Assembly (NCBI RefSeq): GCF_000203795.2
Contig: NW_006281105.1
Location: forward strand, 1-64,000
DNA from: Batrachochytrium dendrobatidis JAM81
Taxonomy: Eukaryota; Chytridiomycota; Chytridiomycetes; Rhizophydiales
Direction of reading: 5' to 3'
DNA length: 64,000 bases
Shown: positions 23,349 to 34,240 of the stretch, piece after piece
Position numbering within the stretch: the first letter of the stretch is position 1
Layout: each line of letters opens with the position of its first letter
Notes under the pieces: model-generated
What the model saw: the letters and a program-made list of their open reading frames with translations, nothing else
Told to the model about the DNA's origin: nothing
The model's database searches: none
Program-made: the position numbers and the translations under genes

Positions 23349-24176
23349 TTAATGTTCAATCAATGGTTCGCGATCTTCATCTCCGGGTCGCTGAAACAAT
23401 GATCCAGCATTACCCACAAGCCTGGAAAACACATTTCGTCTATTGGAAGGAACTCTCTGTCCAAGGGATCCAGATGGTCTACTTGATGATGGTTGCGGAT
23501 CTTGACGCTGTTGATCACTAGGTTTTTTGCGTTGTTGTTGACCACCAGGATTCTGACCAAGAGATTTATTGCGTCCTAATGATTTTCCTTTACCACGTAA
23601 TCCGTTAAAGTAACCTCTAGCGGAAGGATGTTTGCCGATAAGAGTAATTTTTTGATTAAATGATCTAGGATCCCAAATTCCAAAAACGGACTCCACAAGC
23701 TTTATTTCGACGCGATTCATTCCAAATTTAATATTATTTTTTTCGAACACGCACTCACTATAGCGGCTTCCAAGATCCTCAAGTTTGGCTTTTTGGGCTT
23801 CAAGATCAATCTTAGTCTTCTGAATTTTACCATTATATTCTGGACCGTCACCGCTTGTTTGAGATTTTTCTTCCAAATCTTGAATCTTTGTTTCCAAGTC
23901 CGTTACCAGCATAGTCTGGCTGTCATATTCAGATTTTAACGAGTCGCATATTTTTTCTTGCTCTTCAAAACCATACTGTATCTCTGCGTATTCTTTGAGA
24001 AATTCCTTGATGATGTCTGGAAGTGGATTAAGACCACCTAAGCCTATACCGTTTGGATTAGGAGTTGGCGAGGTGCTAGACTTGGTGCTTGTAGTTTCAC
24101 TGGGAAGAATTGGATTGGCAATAGTGACCGAGCATGCAAGCAAGATCGATGACAATACAGCAATTAAAAGTTTCAT
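23349..24176 (-). CDS. Secreted coiled-coil protein, 275 aa
   Basis: Unknown function. The first ATG (24176) gives the signal peptide MKLLIAVLSSILLACSVTIA, very close to MRLLVAILTSILLACSVIAA of the tandem genes at 52-59 kb. A Ser/Thr/Pro linker (residues 25-45) leads to a predicted coiled coil (about 60-150, rich in E/K/Q/L, e.g. VTDLETKIQDLEEKSQ) and a basic, Gln/Arg/Ser-rich C-terminus (RKKPSDQQRQDPQPSSSRPS). No transmembrane segment beyond the signal. The shared signal peptide and 3' flank suggest common origin with the RGG/RS proteins despite a dissimilar mature protein. Confidence 0.78.
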   Translation of the reverse strand: MKLLIAVLSSILLACSVTIANPILPSETTSTKSSTSPTPNPNGIGLGGLNPLPDIIKEFLKEYAEIQYGFEEQEKICDSLKSEYDSQTMLVTDLETKIQDLEEKSQTSGDGPEYNGKIQKTKIDLEAQKAKLEDLGSRYSECVFEKNNIKFGMNRVEIKLVESVFGIWDPRSFNQKITLIGKHPSARGYFNGLRGKGKSLGRNKSLGQNPGGQQQRKKPSDQQRQDPQPSSSRPSGSLGQRVPSNRRNVFSRLVGNAGSLFQRPGDEDREPLIEH

Positions 24177-24720
24177 TCTACTGGTTTGGTTGAGCAAGTT
24201 GTAATGTCATTCAACGAGCCAGTTTTGGATTGTATTTATGTCGGTTATCGAGTGGTGATAGTAAAAGCATATCCCTTGAATGACCGTTTTAAGGGTTAGT
24301 GTTACTGTCAGGGTTGTTGATTTGTTATCAACGTCAAACTTTGAAGGGATCTCCCTTTATATGGTGATCCACAATTTTGGTTGAGCCGCTATTTGACCAT
24401 ACATTCGAATATCATGTGGTTGATTATAAAGCTTCACCCTAAAAATGGCTATGGTCAAGGGTTAGGGTCAAGAAATGAGCATAAACCAAAACTGCAATGA
24501 GCTTGACACTCGACTATTAGTTGGTCATCAATATTGTTGTGATATTCCATGCTTGTTAAACTAGCAAGTGATTGGCATGATTCAACGTACAAGTAGTGTA
24601 TAATGAGCATCGAATGATACCGTTTTACTTGAACAAGAGTGCTAAATCCGTTGGAATAAATGTAATTTAGTCGTCTATTTCTGTACTACATTTTACATCC
24701 TCATTGTTACACAACATCAA
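24177..24720. promoter_or_regulatory. Upstream region of the 24-kb secreted gene
   Basis: It contains several ACCCT/AGGGT half-sites: TTTTAAGGGTTAG (24287), AGGGATCTCCCT (24352), TTCACCCTAAAAATGG (24434) and AGGGTTAGGGTC (24460). A GCATCGAATGATACCG word near 24608 is related to those near 13327 and 29554. Function is not established. Confidence 0.3.
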
Positions 24721-25711
24721 ATGTCTGCAAAAAACAGCTGGAAATGGAATGCGTTTGTGGAAATAGGAAACACCATACACAAGATGACAGCAGTATTGCG
24801 TACATACAAATCAAAGTATGCTCTCATGATTGTCAACGGATTGATTGAAAACAACTTTATATCCAACTTGCCCATCAACAACCAACAACTCTGCAAGATC
24901 CTTTTTGCCAATATCACAGTATCTGGATGGAAATACGGAACCGATTCAAACTGCTGTCAATCAATACTGTCATTCAACACTACAAGGCTGACATTGAAAA
25001 GTTGTTTGACATCTCATTATCTCCAAAGAAAAACGGAATCCAGACCAGATTCGCTTGGAATGTCAACAACAACTGACTGTTTGTTGCTACATCAAGACTC
25101 GTCAGTACAGACCCACACAATACAATGTAAGAGATATCAGGCAACCAGATACAAATGAACTGTTTGTCTGCAATATGCTGCATCATATTGGAATGGGTTC
25201 TGAAACTCGTTGTATCATTGCATCTCACAGCACCAAAACAGTCTACATTGCTATCAAGTATTGCCATGTGGTGCTATTGTCCGAGTTGACAAGGATACAG
25301 CAAACAATACCCAACTTTGATTGGATTTGATATTTCGTATCCTGTGTATATGCGATTGTGCTGTCAACTCATCAAACTGCGGTCAAGTCGATGATAAAGC
25401 AATGATTGTCGACTTTTGTATCCAAAAACAGTCAAAAGATTACATTAAAACAGACATTATGGACAGATTCTACAAAGGAAATGGTAAATTCCATTATTCT
25501 GGGTTGATGCAAATCGCAGTCAAAACAACAAACGCTGTAAACATGGATACGATGAACAAGTCGCTGTAGGAATGGAATGCAAGCTGCTGGAGAGTATTGA
25601 GCGAGCCGAATCGGAGATTGATGGATTGGTTTAAAATGGGGTAACAGACTGATATTTGAAACGATTTACAACGATATGTCCATGATCTTGAAGCAACAGT
25701 TGCAGTTCTAA
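24721..25711 (+). pseudogene. Decayed unknown gene
   Basis: Plus-strand pieces in shifting frames read like real protein: MSAKNSWKWNAFVEIGN (24721), YIKTRQYRPTQYNVRDIRQ (25090), VYIAIKYCHVVLLSELTRIQ (about 25240), KLLESIERAESEIDGLV (25580) and a terminal RLIFETIYNDMSMILKQQLQF. At least three frameshifts and several stops separate them. I do not recognise the family. The fragments are collinear, so one gene of roughly 330 codons is the simplest source. It sits immediately 5' of the truncated BAR-PH gene, so it may mark the DNA that separated that gene from its first exons. Confidence 0.5.
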
Positions 25712-25860
25712 TGGAATATTTTGTTGGTAGCATTCATCTTTAAATGTAGGCATATTGGTATCCAGCAACAATGGAAAATGTGTAATATTACAACTGTAAT
25801 GTCTGGACAACTGACTGTCTGAATAACAGTAACTATTTCCAGTGATGCTGATTTGTAAAA

Positions 25861-27213
25861 ACTCGAATTATTCAACAACACTCTATCAATGCATTTGAAA
25901 AAGTGATTGTACAGAATATTCGTGTTGGTTTAGCATCTTTTTACGAATGGCAAACTTCAAATTATACCAAAAGGTTGGATCAATCCAGAGATATGGCCAA
26001 GTTATTGGATACAATGGAGGCAGATAAAGACTGGGCAATTTTTAGAGCAAGCAACTGTGATCGATTTATTGACCAAGACAATGTGCCCTTGGTTGATCCT
26101 GCAAACATCATCTATGACGGATGTGACGATCTTGCCATTCGCGTTGTTCGACAAGGATCGTTACTGCGCAAAGAAGGTGTGTTTAAACGATCCTATCGGC
26201 CCGTCAATGCTGTCCTGTCCACTTCTGGATATCTTCATACTCTGCCACCACTTTCATCAACACCCATAGGAGCTACGCATTCTGACACTTCATCTGCAGG
26301 CGGTCCATTTTCTCCTACTGGCAGCAAACCGGATTTTTCGGCTGATTTCATACTTGAAATGCCTGAGCTGACGCTTGATTTGGCAGAATACACCTTGCTT
26401 TCACTTAATCTTGGCGACAAAGATCACAAAGACATTGTTTTTGTTGGGAAAAACTCGGGTATGTTTGGACGAGATATCAAACACAAATTCAAGGGGAAAA
26501 CCATGGTTGAAAGTGCGGATTGGTGGACTGCAATCAATGAACATATGAAACAGATGGGAACACGGACTTTGGTTGGAACACCCACTACACAGCACTCAAA
26601 ACCAGCTTTTGCTGGTACTGCTCCTTTACCAAAAGAAAGTGCAGATGGATCGACTGGACTTTCTCAACGCGCTGCTGCATCTGTAGCTACTGCGAATGCT
26701 CCGTCAATGTCTCTTCAAGCTCGATTGGGAGCCGTTGTAAGTCATAGCAAATCCGATACGATTCATGCTACTTCTGGTACACGACCAGTGAGTATGCCTG
26801 CACCACCTCTACCTGGTCGACCCAAAAGTACTATTGTACCTACATTGAGACCCAAATCTGGATCGCTTATTGACGAATCATTTGATGATTTGCCTAGTAG
26901 GAGAGATTCGTTATCACCTCCGATTTCTTTTACAACTACTTCAAATGATCAAATTCCTACACCTGCTCATGTAGCTGATTTTGCTTCATTTCCACCTCCC
27001 GACACGAGTGACAAGACCGAGGTGGGCAATGTATCTGCTTTATCATTAAGTGAACAAATGGAAATGAAATTAAGCCATGCTACAAGTGGTGGTCATTCTC
27101 ATGATGATCCTGTTGAACTGGACACGCCATCACCCAAAGCAAAACTAGCCAGTCTATCTACCGGAACTAACAATCCATGGGACACATTTCAAGACGAATC
27201 GGGTGGTTGGTAA
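25861..27213 (+). CDS. Slm1/Slm2-like BAR-PH protein, apparently 5'-truncated
   Basis: Slm proteins bind PI(4,5)P2 at eisosomes and act with TORC2 at the plasma membrane. The visible frame begins with the last BAR helix (QNIRVGLASFYEWQTSNYTK), then DWAIFRASNCDRFI and a PH domain opening RQGSLLRKEGVFKRSYRPVN and closing with WWTAINEHM. A Ser/Pro-rich tail follows, with APPLPGRPKS (SH3-ligand-like) and NPWDTFQDESGGW at the end. A TGA lies in frame just upstream of 25861 and the first in-frame ATG is only at 25993, inside the last helix. Most of the BAR domain is missing. Either distant upstream exons exist (a possible acceptor is TTGTACAG at 25913) or the gene is truncated. Codon content is otherwise healthy. 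Confidence 0.7.
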   Translation, partial: TRIIQQHSINAFEKVIVQNIRVGLASFYEWQTSNYTKRLDQSRDMAKLLDTMEADKDWAIFRASNCDRFIDQDNVPLVDPANIIYDGCDDLAIRVVRQGSLLRKEGVFKRSYRPVNAVLSTSGYLHTLPPLSSTPIGATHSDTSSAGGPFSPTGSKPDFSADFILEMPELTLDLAEYTLLSLNLGDKDHKDIVFVGKNSGMFGRDIKHKFKGKTMVESADWWTAINEHMKQMGTRTLVGTPTTQHSKPAFAGTAPLPKESADGSTGLSQRAAASVATANAPSMSLQARLGAVVSHSKSDTIHATSGTRPVSMPAPPLPGRPKSTIVPTLRPKSGSLIDESFDDLPSRRDSLSPPISFTTTSNDQIPTPAHVADFASFPPPDTSDKTEVGNVSALSLSEQMEMKLSHATSGGHSHDDPVELDTPSPKAKLASLSTGTNNPWDTFQDESGGW

Positions 27214-27509
27214 TGTCGTATATGGAACTCGTTCAATTCTCTACAAGGCTTATTGTGGCATCTGCCATGTTTATTCAACTATTAAAACCTTATTTACCAA
27301 GATAATTTGTTTTTTAAACTTGAAAGCTATCCAATGGAAATTAGAGGTAGAACATACAATAGCTCAATTATTTTATTGATTTGGAAAAAATAGCAATGAT
27401 TGTTGTATTCGGTAGTATAGCAATACTCTCCAAAAAGTAGCAACATAAAATACGGAATAGCAATATCAAAACAGGTGGTGAATATAAAAATGGTAGGGTA
27501 CGGGAAACA

Positions 27510-29214
27510 CTATTTTCGAGGAGGCAATGGAGGCTGTTGGCTAGATGTGCCAGTGGAAGTATTGGGCATGGAACTGGCAGCAGCAGCAATACCAACGGTT
27601 TCATAAACCTGACCCAAGATCCGCAAAGCATCAGCACGTCGTTTACGTAACTCGGTCGACACACCAGGTGCATCTCCGAGAGCATCGTCGCATACATCGC
27701 GTAGCACAGATTCAACTTCTAATTTGGATCCTCTCCACAAAGCTTCTAGTCCCTTTGTTGCCGCTTCATATTCCAGTTGCGTGCGGAGTTCTTGCTCCTG
27801 GGGTGTCAGTTCGACTTTGACATCCTCATCAACAGTCTTTTCACCTCCTTCACCTGTTTTTTTTTGTTTTTTTATCCATTTCTTGAAGTTTGGTGAATTT
27901 GCTTTGCAGATCTAGAGCCGTACGAAACGTCCCGACCGTCTCGTTTAAAATGTGAGTTTTTTCTTTGATAGCTCCGCTTACTCGAGACCCAAGTCCCCAT
28001 ACTCGATGCCATAGCACAGCACCCCCATCCTCTGCAGCAATTTTGGCAATCCACTGATCAGCTTTTAAAACATAGGTGAATCCAATCGCTCTCAACAATT
28101 CGGGTTCATAGCTTTCCAAAGCAAGTTGTTGAGCTTCGATAGTAGACAAAGCACGAAACGTGTCGAGTGATTCGTTTGCCAAGCTATTCAAAGAGATCCC
28201 CAAAGGTGGAGAAGAAGTAGGATCAGGAAATGGAAACGCATCAGTGTAAAGCGAAAGCTTGGCAACAAGATTATGCGACAGTTTCTGAATACGTTCTTTA
28301 CGAATCAAACGACGTTGTTTGTACATCAATGCTGAGTCTTGTTTGGCTTGAGTGGTAGCATCTGTAGATGGCACTTCTGTTCCCGAGTTGATGGTAGAAG
28401 AGTTGGAGTCAGTGGTCAAGTCATTAGATTTGGATGGATCTTTTGCAGCCATGACGTCTTTAAAATCCCGAGCAATGGATATTTCACCAATGATATCAAC
28501 AAACATATCACCACCAAACTGTTGTCTAAAGAATTGTTCTGGATCGACAAACACGGATCCTTCAGAACCCACTGCAGCAGCCTTTCCATGAATATTATAA
28601 AATGAACGACGCTGTGGATCCGACAAGACTAAAATTTAAACATTAGTATAGTTTTTCTGGATACACATGAACCATCAAGTCTGTACCTTGATAAGCTTCA
28701 GATATTTGTTTAAACATTTCTTCAGCCAATGGATTGTCCAAGTTTTTATCAGGATGACACTTTATAGCCTTGAGATAATACGCCTTTTTGATGACAGCAC
28801 TAGACACCGTAGCAGGAATCTCCAACAAATCATAATATTCCATATCGATTGGATGGTCATCTAAATCAATCATGAAATTAGAAGACAAGAATCATCCTTT
28901 TTCAAAGGTTTTACAATTACCTGAGCCGGTTTTTCCAAGAGTAGTTTTTGGTCTGCGACTGGAAGCATTGTTGGTAGATTGGTCCGAGGCATTTGTAGTT
29001 TTTTTAGCAGAAACAGATGGAGTCTGTTGAACAGCAGAAGTTGGAATAGAACAAGTCTCTACAAGAAAATCAAACCACTCTATAAACAGAAAAGGCATAA
29101 GCTGGAGTAGCAGGAAGATAGAATTCAATGACTACAGAACAGTTTGGACACTTTGCAGTGACAGAAGGTTTTGGTCTCCTCGATTCAATAACAGGAATAT
29201 GAGTTGAATCGCTC
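27510..29214 (-). CDS. J-protein with DnaJ-X domain (Caj1/Djp1-like), frame break in A tract
   Basis: Hsp40 co-chaperone. The J domain is in exon 28687-28860 (EYYDLLEIPATVSSAVIKKA, then the HPD motif in KCHPDKN). Introns are 28861-28920 (GTAATT...TTTAG) and 28629-28686 (GTACAG...TTTTAG). The DnaJ-X domain follows (ATVSS..., then NESLDTFRALSTIEAQQLA and WIAKIAAEDGGA). The last ~105 codons are in the +1 frame: an A9 tract (T9 on plus, 27857-27865) puts a stop right after KKTKKNR, while one base fewer keeps the frame open to 27510. A zinc-ribbon-like start (AKCPNCSVVIEFYLP) lies at 29214-29110, but its link to the next exon needs an unplaced intron or another frame change. Family is certain, 5' structure is not. 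Confidence 0.8.
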
Positions 29215-29748
29215 ATGTTATCAACAACCAAATCTCAGCAAATGCAAAATGGAACACTTGTGTTGCGATTTCCTTGATTTTGTTGGAATTGCAGGCTTAC
29301 AAACTCATTTTTATTAGAATGTCAGCAAGAGTTGTTGCACAATACAAAACTGCATTTCGCGATATTATTGTTGAACGGTTTAAACCAGATTCAATAGTAA
29401 ATGTGTCGTTTTGTTGATTCAAAAATGTATATTTCGTAAATGAAACTCATCTTCAATTGTCTGATTTACAAGTTGGTTTTGGAATACTTGAAATAGTACC
29501 GCAGTATGTATTGAACAGTGGAAAATGTAAAAAACAATAGTAGTATAGATAGGGCACTGAATGATACCACTTTTCTTGGTAGATGCTCTCTGCTAAAAGT
29601 TGTTCAAAGTGTCTGGAGTTGATCTCGCCTGTGACAGGTGATTTATGCTAAAATGCCATGGACAATCAATGTCAAATATAATGGTCAAGACTCGGTGCTT
29701 TATTCATACAAATAATTGTCTAATTCATTCCAACCCAAATGTACTATC
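29215..29748. other. Intergenic region
   Basis: No gene is seen between the J-protein start and the 3' end of the CR kinase. It contains GCACTGAATGATACCACTT at 29554 followed by CTGCTAAAAGTTG, nearly the same as at 13326. Confidence 0.4.
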
Positions 29749-31362
29749 TCAAGTATTTTCAACCAGACTAAGGAGCAAGTTTGTTTCTTCCATTCGAGCA
29801 ACAGGGGAGCAATTTCGTGTAGAGAAGCCAAAGTCAATGATATATGGATTCCCAGATTCATCAATCAAGATATTCTCCTTTTTGATATCGTTATGTAGAA
29901 TACCGGCCTCGTGAATGCTTTCGAGTGTTTCCAACAACTTCTGCTTTTGCTGTTCAGTGAATCCATTGGCCACCGTACCACAGATAGAAACACCTACACA
30001 GTACAGAATGTCCTCCACAAACCCATGACAAACGAATCTAGGTATGCCATTCCCTTGTAGCCCCGATAGCTGTTCATACACAGAAACCTCATTCAGCAAT
30101 TCTGGAAGCATTTCTCCGTGCTTGGCAATATCAGCAACCTTGAGAGCAATACGGCTAGATCCATAGTAATCCAAATACACTTTGCTTCTTCCTTCACCAA
30201 GAACTGTATCAAATTTGAAATCATCAACATCAAAGTCTTGGGGTTGCTCGTTGATTTGAATTCCAGACGACAAAGAACTGCATCCTCTGGAGAGACTAGC
30301 ACGCGGAGATACTCTAGTACTACTTGGTCGAGAGATTTGGGTAGCAGAACTAGCTCTAGACGGACGCTTTGATGCGGGGGGAGAATCCATATGATTGTGA
30401 TTGACGATGCTGTTGAAATACGATAAGCATTGTTGAACAGTGGGAGTTTGAGCAGTAAAGGAGATTCCCTCGGAAACATACAAAGTTTCATGAACTTGAG
30501 GTTCTTCACAAACGGCACATTCTTGATTTCGATAAACAAACCAGGTGTTTTCGTATGACGACAGAATCCCATATTGTCTGTGGTTCAATCGCATATAGTG
30601 GTAGAGTTGGTCAAGAGCAGACGCACGTGTCCTTTCTGTGTCGTATGAATTGACAATATCACTGATAGGCAAGGTCCAATTGCCCTTTTCTTCAACAATG
30701 GCGACAATCTCTCCATTTCTAGTCATTAAATGATCTGGCTCTCCTACGCAGCTTGTGATTTGACGTCGTGCCTTGAATTCAGAAGGAGGAATGAAACACT
30801 TGGCAGAGATATTGAGCAAATTGTCGAGAATGAAGGGTTGAAGACTTTGAACTTCTTCGGTGATAACTCTGGGAACAAACACAGGTTTTTGTACTCTTTG
30901 AGAATGCAGATGATGATTAGCACCAATCCAATCAACAACGCTTTGCTTAAAATCAGACCACAGGAAAACATGTGTCGGCTTCTTCCAAATTCTGCCAGAA
31001 ATGTTGGGTCTTGACACAGGATTGTCATACACCGGTTTAGGAAGAGAACAAACCATATGCTCGTCCATAGTGATAGTATCGCTTAGAGAGCGAATAATCA
31101 GTGGATGGTCGTAGGAACCAGTAGGTTGCTGAATATCAATCAAGAGAGTATTCCCAGGAATAGCAGGTCCATCAGGCAAGTGGAGAGTGAGCTCGTCAAC
31201 AAAGGTAGAAGCAAGAGGAGAGTTGGGAAGTGCTTGGAAAGCAACAACCAGGCCACCAATGTCAGTCAGTGGTCTTCTTCTTTCTAGTTCTCCATTGAAG
31301 TGAGTTTCAATTTTCACTGGCTGGTAGTCCAGATATTTGATGTAGAATGCTTTGTTTTCCAT
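29749..31362 (-). CDS. CR (Crinkler-RHS-type) effector: header + PD-(D/E)XK nuclease-like + protein kinase
   Basis: A single uninterrupted exon of 537 residues starting at the ATG at 31362. Residues 1-100 form an N-terminal header (MENKAFYIKYLDYQPVK). A restriction-endonuclease-fold domain follows, with E208-P209-D210 and E224-E225-K226 (VAIVEEKGNW) and a downstream QLYHYMRLNHRQYGIL helix as in PD-(D/E)XK families. A Ser/Arg/Pro linker (327-366) is NLS-like. The C-terminal kinase has LGEGRSKVY (388-396), K408 in IALKVAD, E425, HNDIKKENIL (D492, N497) and DFG at 510-512, so all core catalytic residues are present. The kinase ends soon after DFG and looks truncated. Nuclease-kinase fusions are known in the CR effector class, whose members act in nuclei; host delivery here is inference, since there is no classical signal peptide. 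Confidence 0.85.
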   Translation of the reverse strand: MENKAFYIKYLDYQPVKIETHFNGELERRRPLTDIGGLVVAFQALPNSPLASTFVDELTLHLPDGPAIPGNTLLIDIQQPTGSYDHPLIIRSLSDTITMDEHMVCSLPKPVYDNPVSRPNISGRIWKKPTHVFLWSDFKQSVVDWIGANHHLHSQRVQKPVFVPRVITEEVQSLQPFILDNLLNISAKCFIPPSEFKARRQITSCVGEPDHLMTRNGEIVAIVEEKGNWTLPISDIVNSYDTERTRASALDQLYHYMRLNHRQYGILSSYENTWFVYRNQECAVCEEPQVHETLYVSEGISFTAQTPTVQQCLSYFNSIVNHNHMDSPPASKRPSRASSATQISRPSSTRVSPRASLSRGCSSLSSGIQINEQPQDFDVDDFKFDTVLGEGRSKVYLDYYGSSRIALKVADIAKHGEMLPELLNEVSVYEQLSGLQGNGIPRFVCHGFVEDILYCVGVSICGTVANGFTEQQKQKLLETLESIHEAGILHNDIKKENILIDESGNPYIIDFGFSTRNCSPVARMEETNLLLSLVENT

Positions 31363-31436
31363 TGGAGTTTACTGGAGAGAATTGAATGGAATGAAATAGA
31401 ATAAGAATGGAATGAAATGAAAAAAAGAAAAGAAAA

Positions 31437-31485
31437 AATTGGACTTTAAATCCAAAACTCGATATCATGTGAATAATGTGAGACA
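31437..31485 (-). promoter_or_regulatory. CR-gene promoter motifs
   Basis: TTGGACTTTAAATCCAA (31439-31455, palindromic) and AATGTGAGACA (31475-31485) lie 80 and 113 bases upstream of the CR kinase start. Both match elements upstream of the CR pseudogene at 15645. The bases between the ATG and these motifs are purine-rich (repeated GAATGGAATGAAA). Confidence 0.45.
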
Positions 31486-31519
31486 AATTCACACACTTTG
31501 AATAGTGTTTAAGCATTTT

Positions 31520-33889
31520 TGTGTTTATTTGTATTGTTCAATCGAGTGTCAATTCAACTCAATTGATTACGTCATTCATATAATGACTCGAGTCTTTTAT
31601 TCAACATTTTAATATTCAATTATTGTTAATCAGTCAATTGTTGGATTAGTAAATGTGTTACAAAACATTCATTTACATGCTGAATCTGACAAGTGGATAA
31701 TGATTGTTCCAATCAACACATGGATTGGATTGACTGCAATATTGTCATTGATTGCAGTCACTGTTGACCAATACATTGTAATACATTGACAGTCTCGACA
31801 TCAACATTGTCATTCATGTCAAGTTGTGTGTAGTTGCTAATATTACACCACAACAATAATGACAACTTTCGAGTCCTGTGATGCGCCATTTCAACTATGA
31901 CCGGATCGAGGTTGATCACTTGTCAATACACGGGTCAGTTGTATAATCGTATGACTGTTGGTTAACCAATGTTTGACTGTCAATATTTGAATCATGAATA
32001 TTGTCCAACATAATCGTCACTAACATTGTCGTTTGATTGCCTTGTTTTGTGAATAATCATTGTAATGTCATTTGTTCAGTTGTTGTTGGTTTATTGAAAC
32101 CATGTCACAATTCTTGATATATTGCACGTAATCTTGTAATTGTTGGTGTTGTCTGTAGTAATTCTGTCAATGTATACGAATGGCACTTGTTGCTAATTGG
32201 TAGTTGTTTATGATTAATACACAACCGATCAGGTTTGGTGACCATTCTATGCACATATATATTTGACATTATATCGGACTGTTATGTTGTTTGATCCAAT
32301 AGTAGTATATGTCAGTCATACTATAATACTACAGGTTTGTTGCAATCTCCATACAACCTATATCCAAAACTGCACAAACACTGTCATTCAAGATTGATGA
32401 GTATGCAATCACAAATGAATCCAACGCATTTTTGCTGTATATAGTTGTATCGGCTGTCGTGTTTGTTGGCTTGCCTGTTGACTTGACTATATCTGATATT
32501 ACACGGGCTATTCAACAATTGTATTGAATTCCGGTTAGTATCGAGTCATTTGAGTCGTTCGAGTAGTCAAGTTGCTTGGTTTGCAATGTGTTGTGTCCAG
32601 GAATCACTTGCAATCAAACCATCACCAAACCACAAGTTAACAACACCAAATGATATATGACTGGTTTTATTAACACATTGCAAACACTCGACGAATTAGC
32701 CATGAATCAGGTTCAATCATCAACCGCCAATATTGGAAAAGCGTGTATTCCTGGTTTAGTTGATGATGATCCGAGTATGCGGTATTCGTCACAGTTTGAT
32801 TTGGTCCAAACAGGTTTTGTAATGGTTTCAACAATGTCTGATGAATGACATGCTACAATCGCAGTATATTGATATTACCGCATGATACAACTGTTTGGTT
32901 GACCAACCGACTCGAATGTTGATGGATTATTATGCCAATCGACTGTTTTGACTCGATATCACACTTGACATGCCAACACATGCGACATATGATGGAGTGT
33001 ATAATTGCAGTTTGATTGATTCAATGTTGTGTTACGACATGTGTTACAACATCAGTCACCATGTGTAATATAGTTTGTATATCCAACAACACATTGGAGT
33101 GATTGATTGTCGTTCCGATCGATCGAATGTCAATATGTTTGTACAACAGTTTGGTACAACTGACTGTCTGTGGATTATTATCACACGAGTCAATGCTGAC
33201 CTGATTTGCGATATTCAGTGTTGTTGGAATATCAACACAACATCAACACCAAACATCAGATCGACACTGCACGTTGATGTTGATGAATGCAACATGAATA
33301 TTGAAACAATGCATCATAATGCGTACAAGTCGCAGATTGCAGTTCAAACTCAATGTAAAGTGCACATTGTTACAGTTTGGTCATGAACAAAGCGATACGC
33401 ACAATGTGCAGTTCATGTCTACGACTTGACTGATTGTTAGACAACGACCATTTGCATTGTTGAACAGTAAACTGAACAGTAAATGACCATCAAATGCATG
33501 GCTTGGTATTGACATTCAAGCAATCACCATGATTGTAATATTTGCAAGTTGTCCACAAGTTGTTTACAAACGACCATCAATTGACAATGGCATGCATGTG
33601 CATGGTTGACTATACAATACACTACATGAACCAATATTACTGGCTGAATACAGGTCACAACTGCGAGTATCCATGTGGTAATGGACTGACATTGGTGTTG
33701 ATACCCAATTGATTGGCTAATCGATCATCATCAATTGCATCAGTGATTGGTATATTCAACTGATATACACCATGTCCGAGTCTAATACATGTTGATATAT
33801 GCGTGTCAATCAGCAATACAGATTTGTGGCCATTACAGTCGAATGTGAGTCGAGTCGATCACTAAATCAACGAATCAATGATTGCATTC
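31520..33889. other. 2.4-kb region without recognisable genes
   Basis: AT-rich and dominated by CAATG/TTGAC/TGTAT words. Plus-strand frames at 32657-32848 and 33075-33386 are short, with no domain I can name. Possibly decayed repeat DNA. No RNA gene was recognised. Confidence 0.4.
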
Positions 33890-34240
33890 TAATTGACCAA
33901 TATCGAAGCGGTTGATGGCACAATCTACATCCGACTTTGAGCAACTGTATTACTCCGTTTGTTGTACAATACACGACATGATCAGTTGGTGGTATCATGC
34001 AACTGACAAGTGATTGCAAGTATGACTGATAGTCACAATCAACACTGGTTGTTATCATGTCATTGATGTATATGAAACAAACCATGTCAATGTATCAATC
34101 AACAATCCAGTAACTGTTGATGTAATACTCAACACAATATACAATCAATGATATGGTTGTTGGCCCATTCACAATACTCGATAAATACCAACATATCAGA
34201 AAGCTTAAATTTATTCAAAATCAAATTCATCGACACATCA

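Noticed and set aside
27368..27715. 115-codon minus-strand frame over the end of the J-protein
   Set aside because: Shadow of the J-protein C-terminus in another frame; no family resemblance.
29110..29214. A confident zinc-ribbon first exon for the J-protein
   Set aside because: The CPNC segment looks real, but no donor/acceptor pair joins it in frame with the next exon and an in-frame TGA follows, so I report it only as uncertain.
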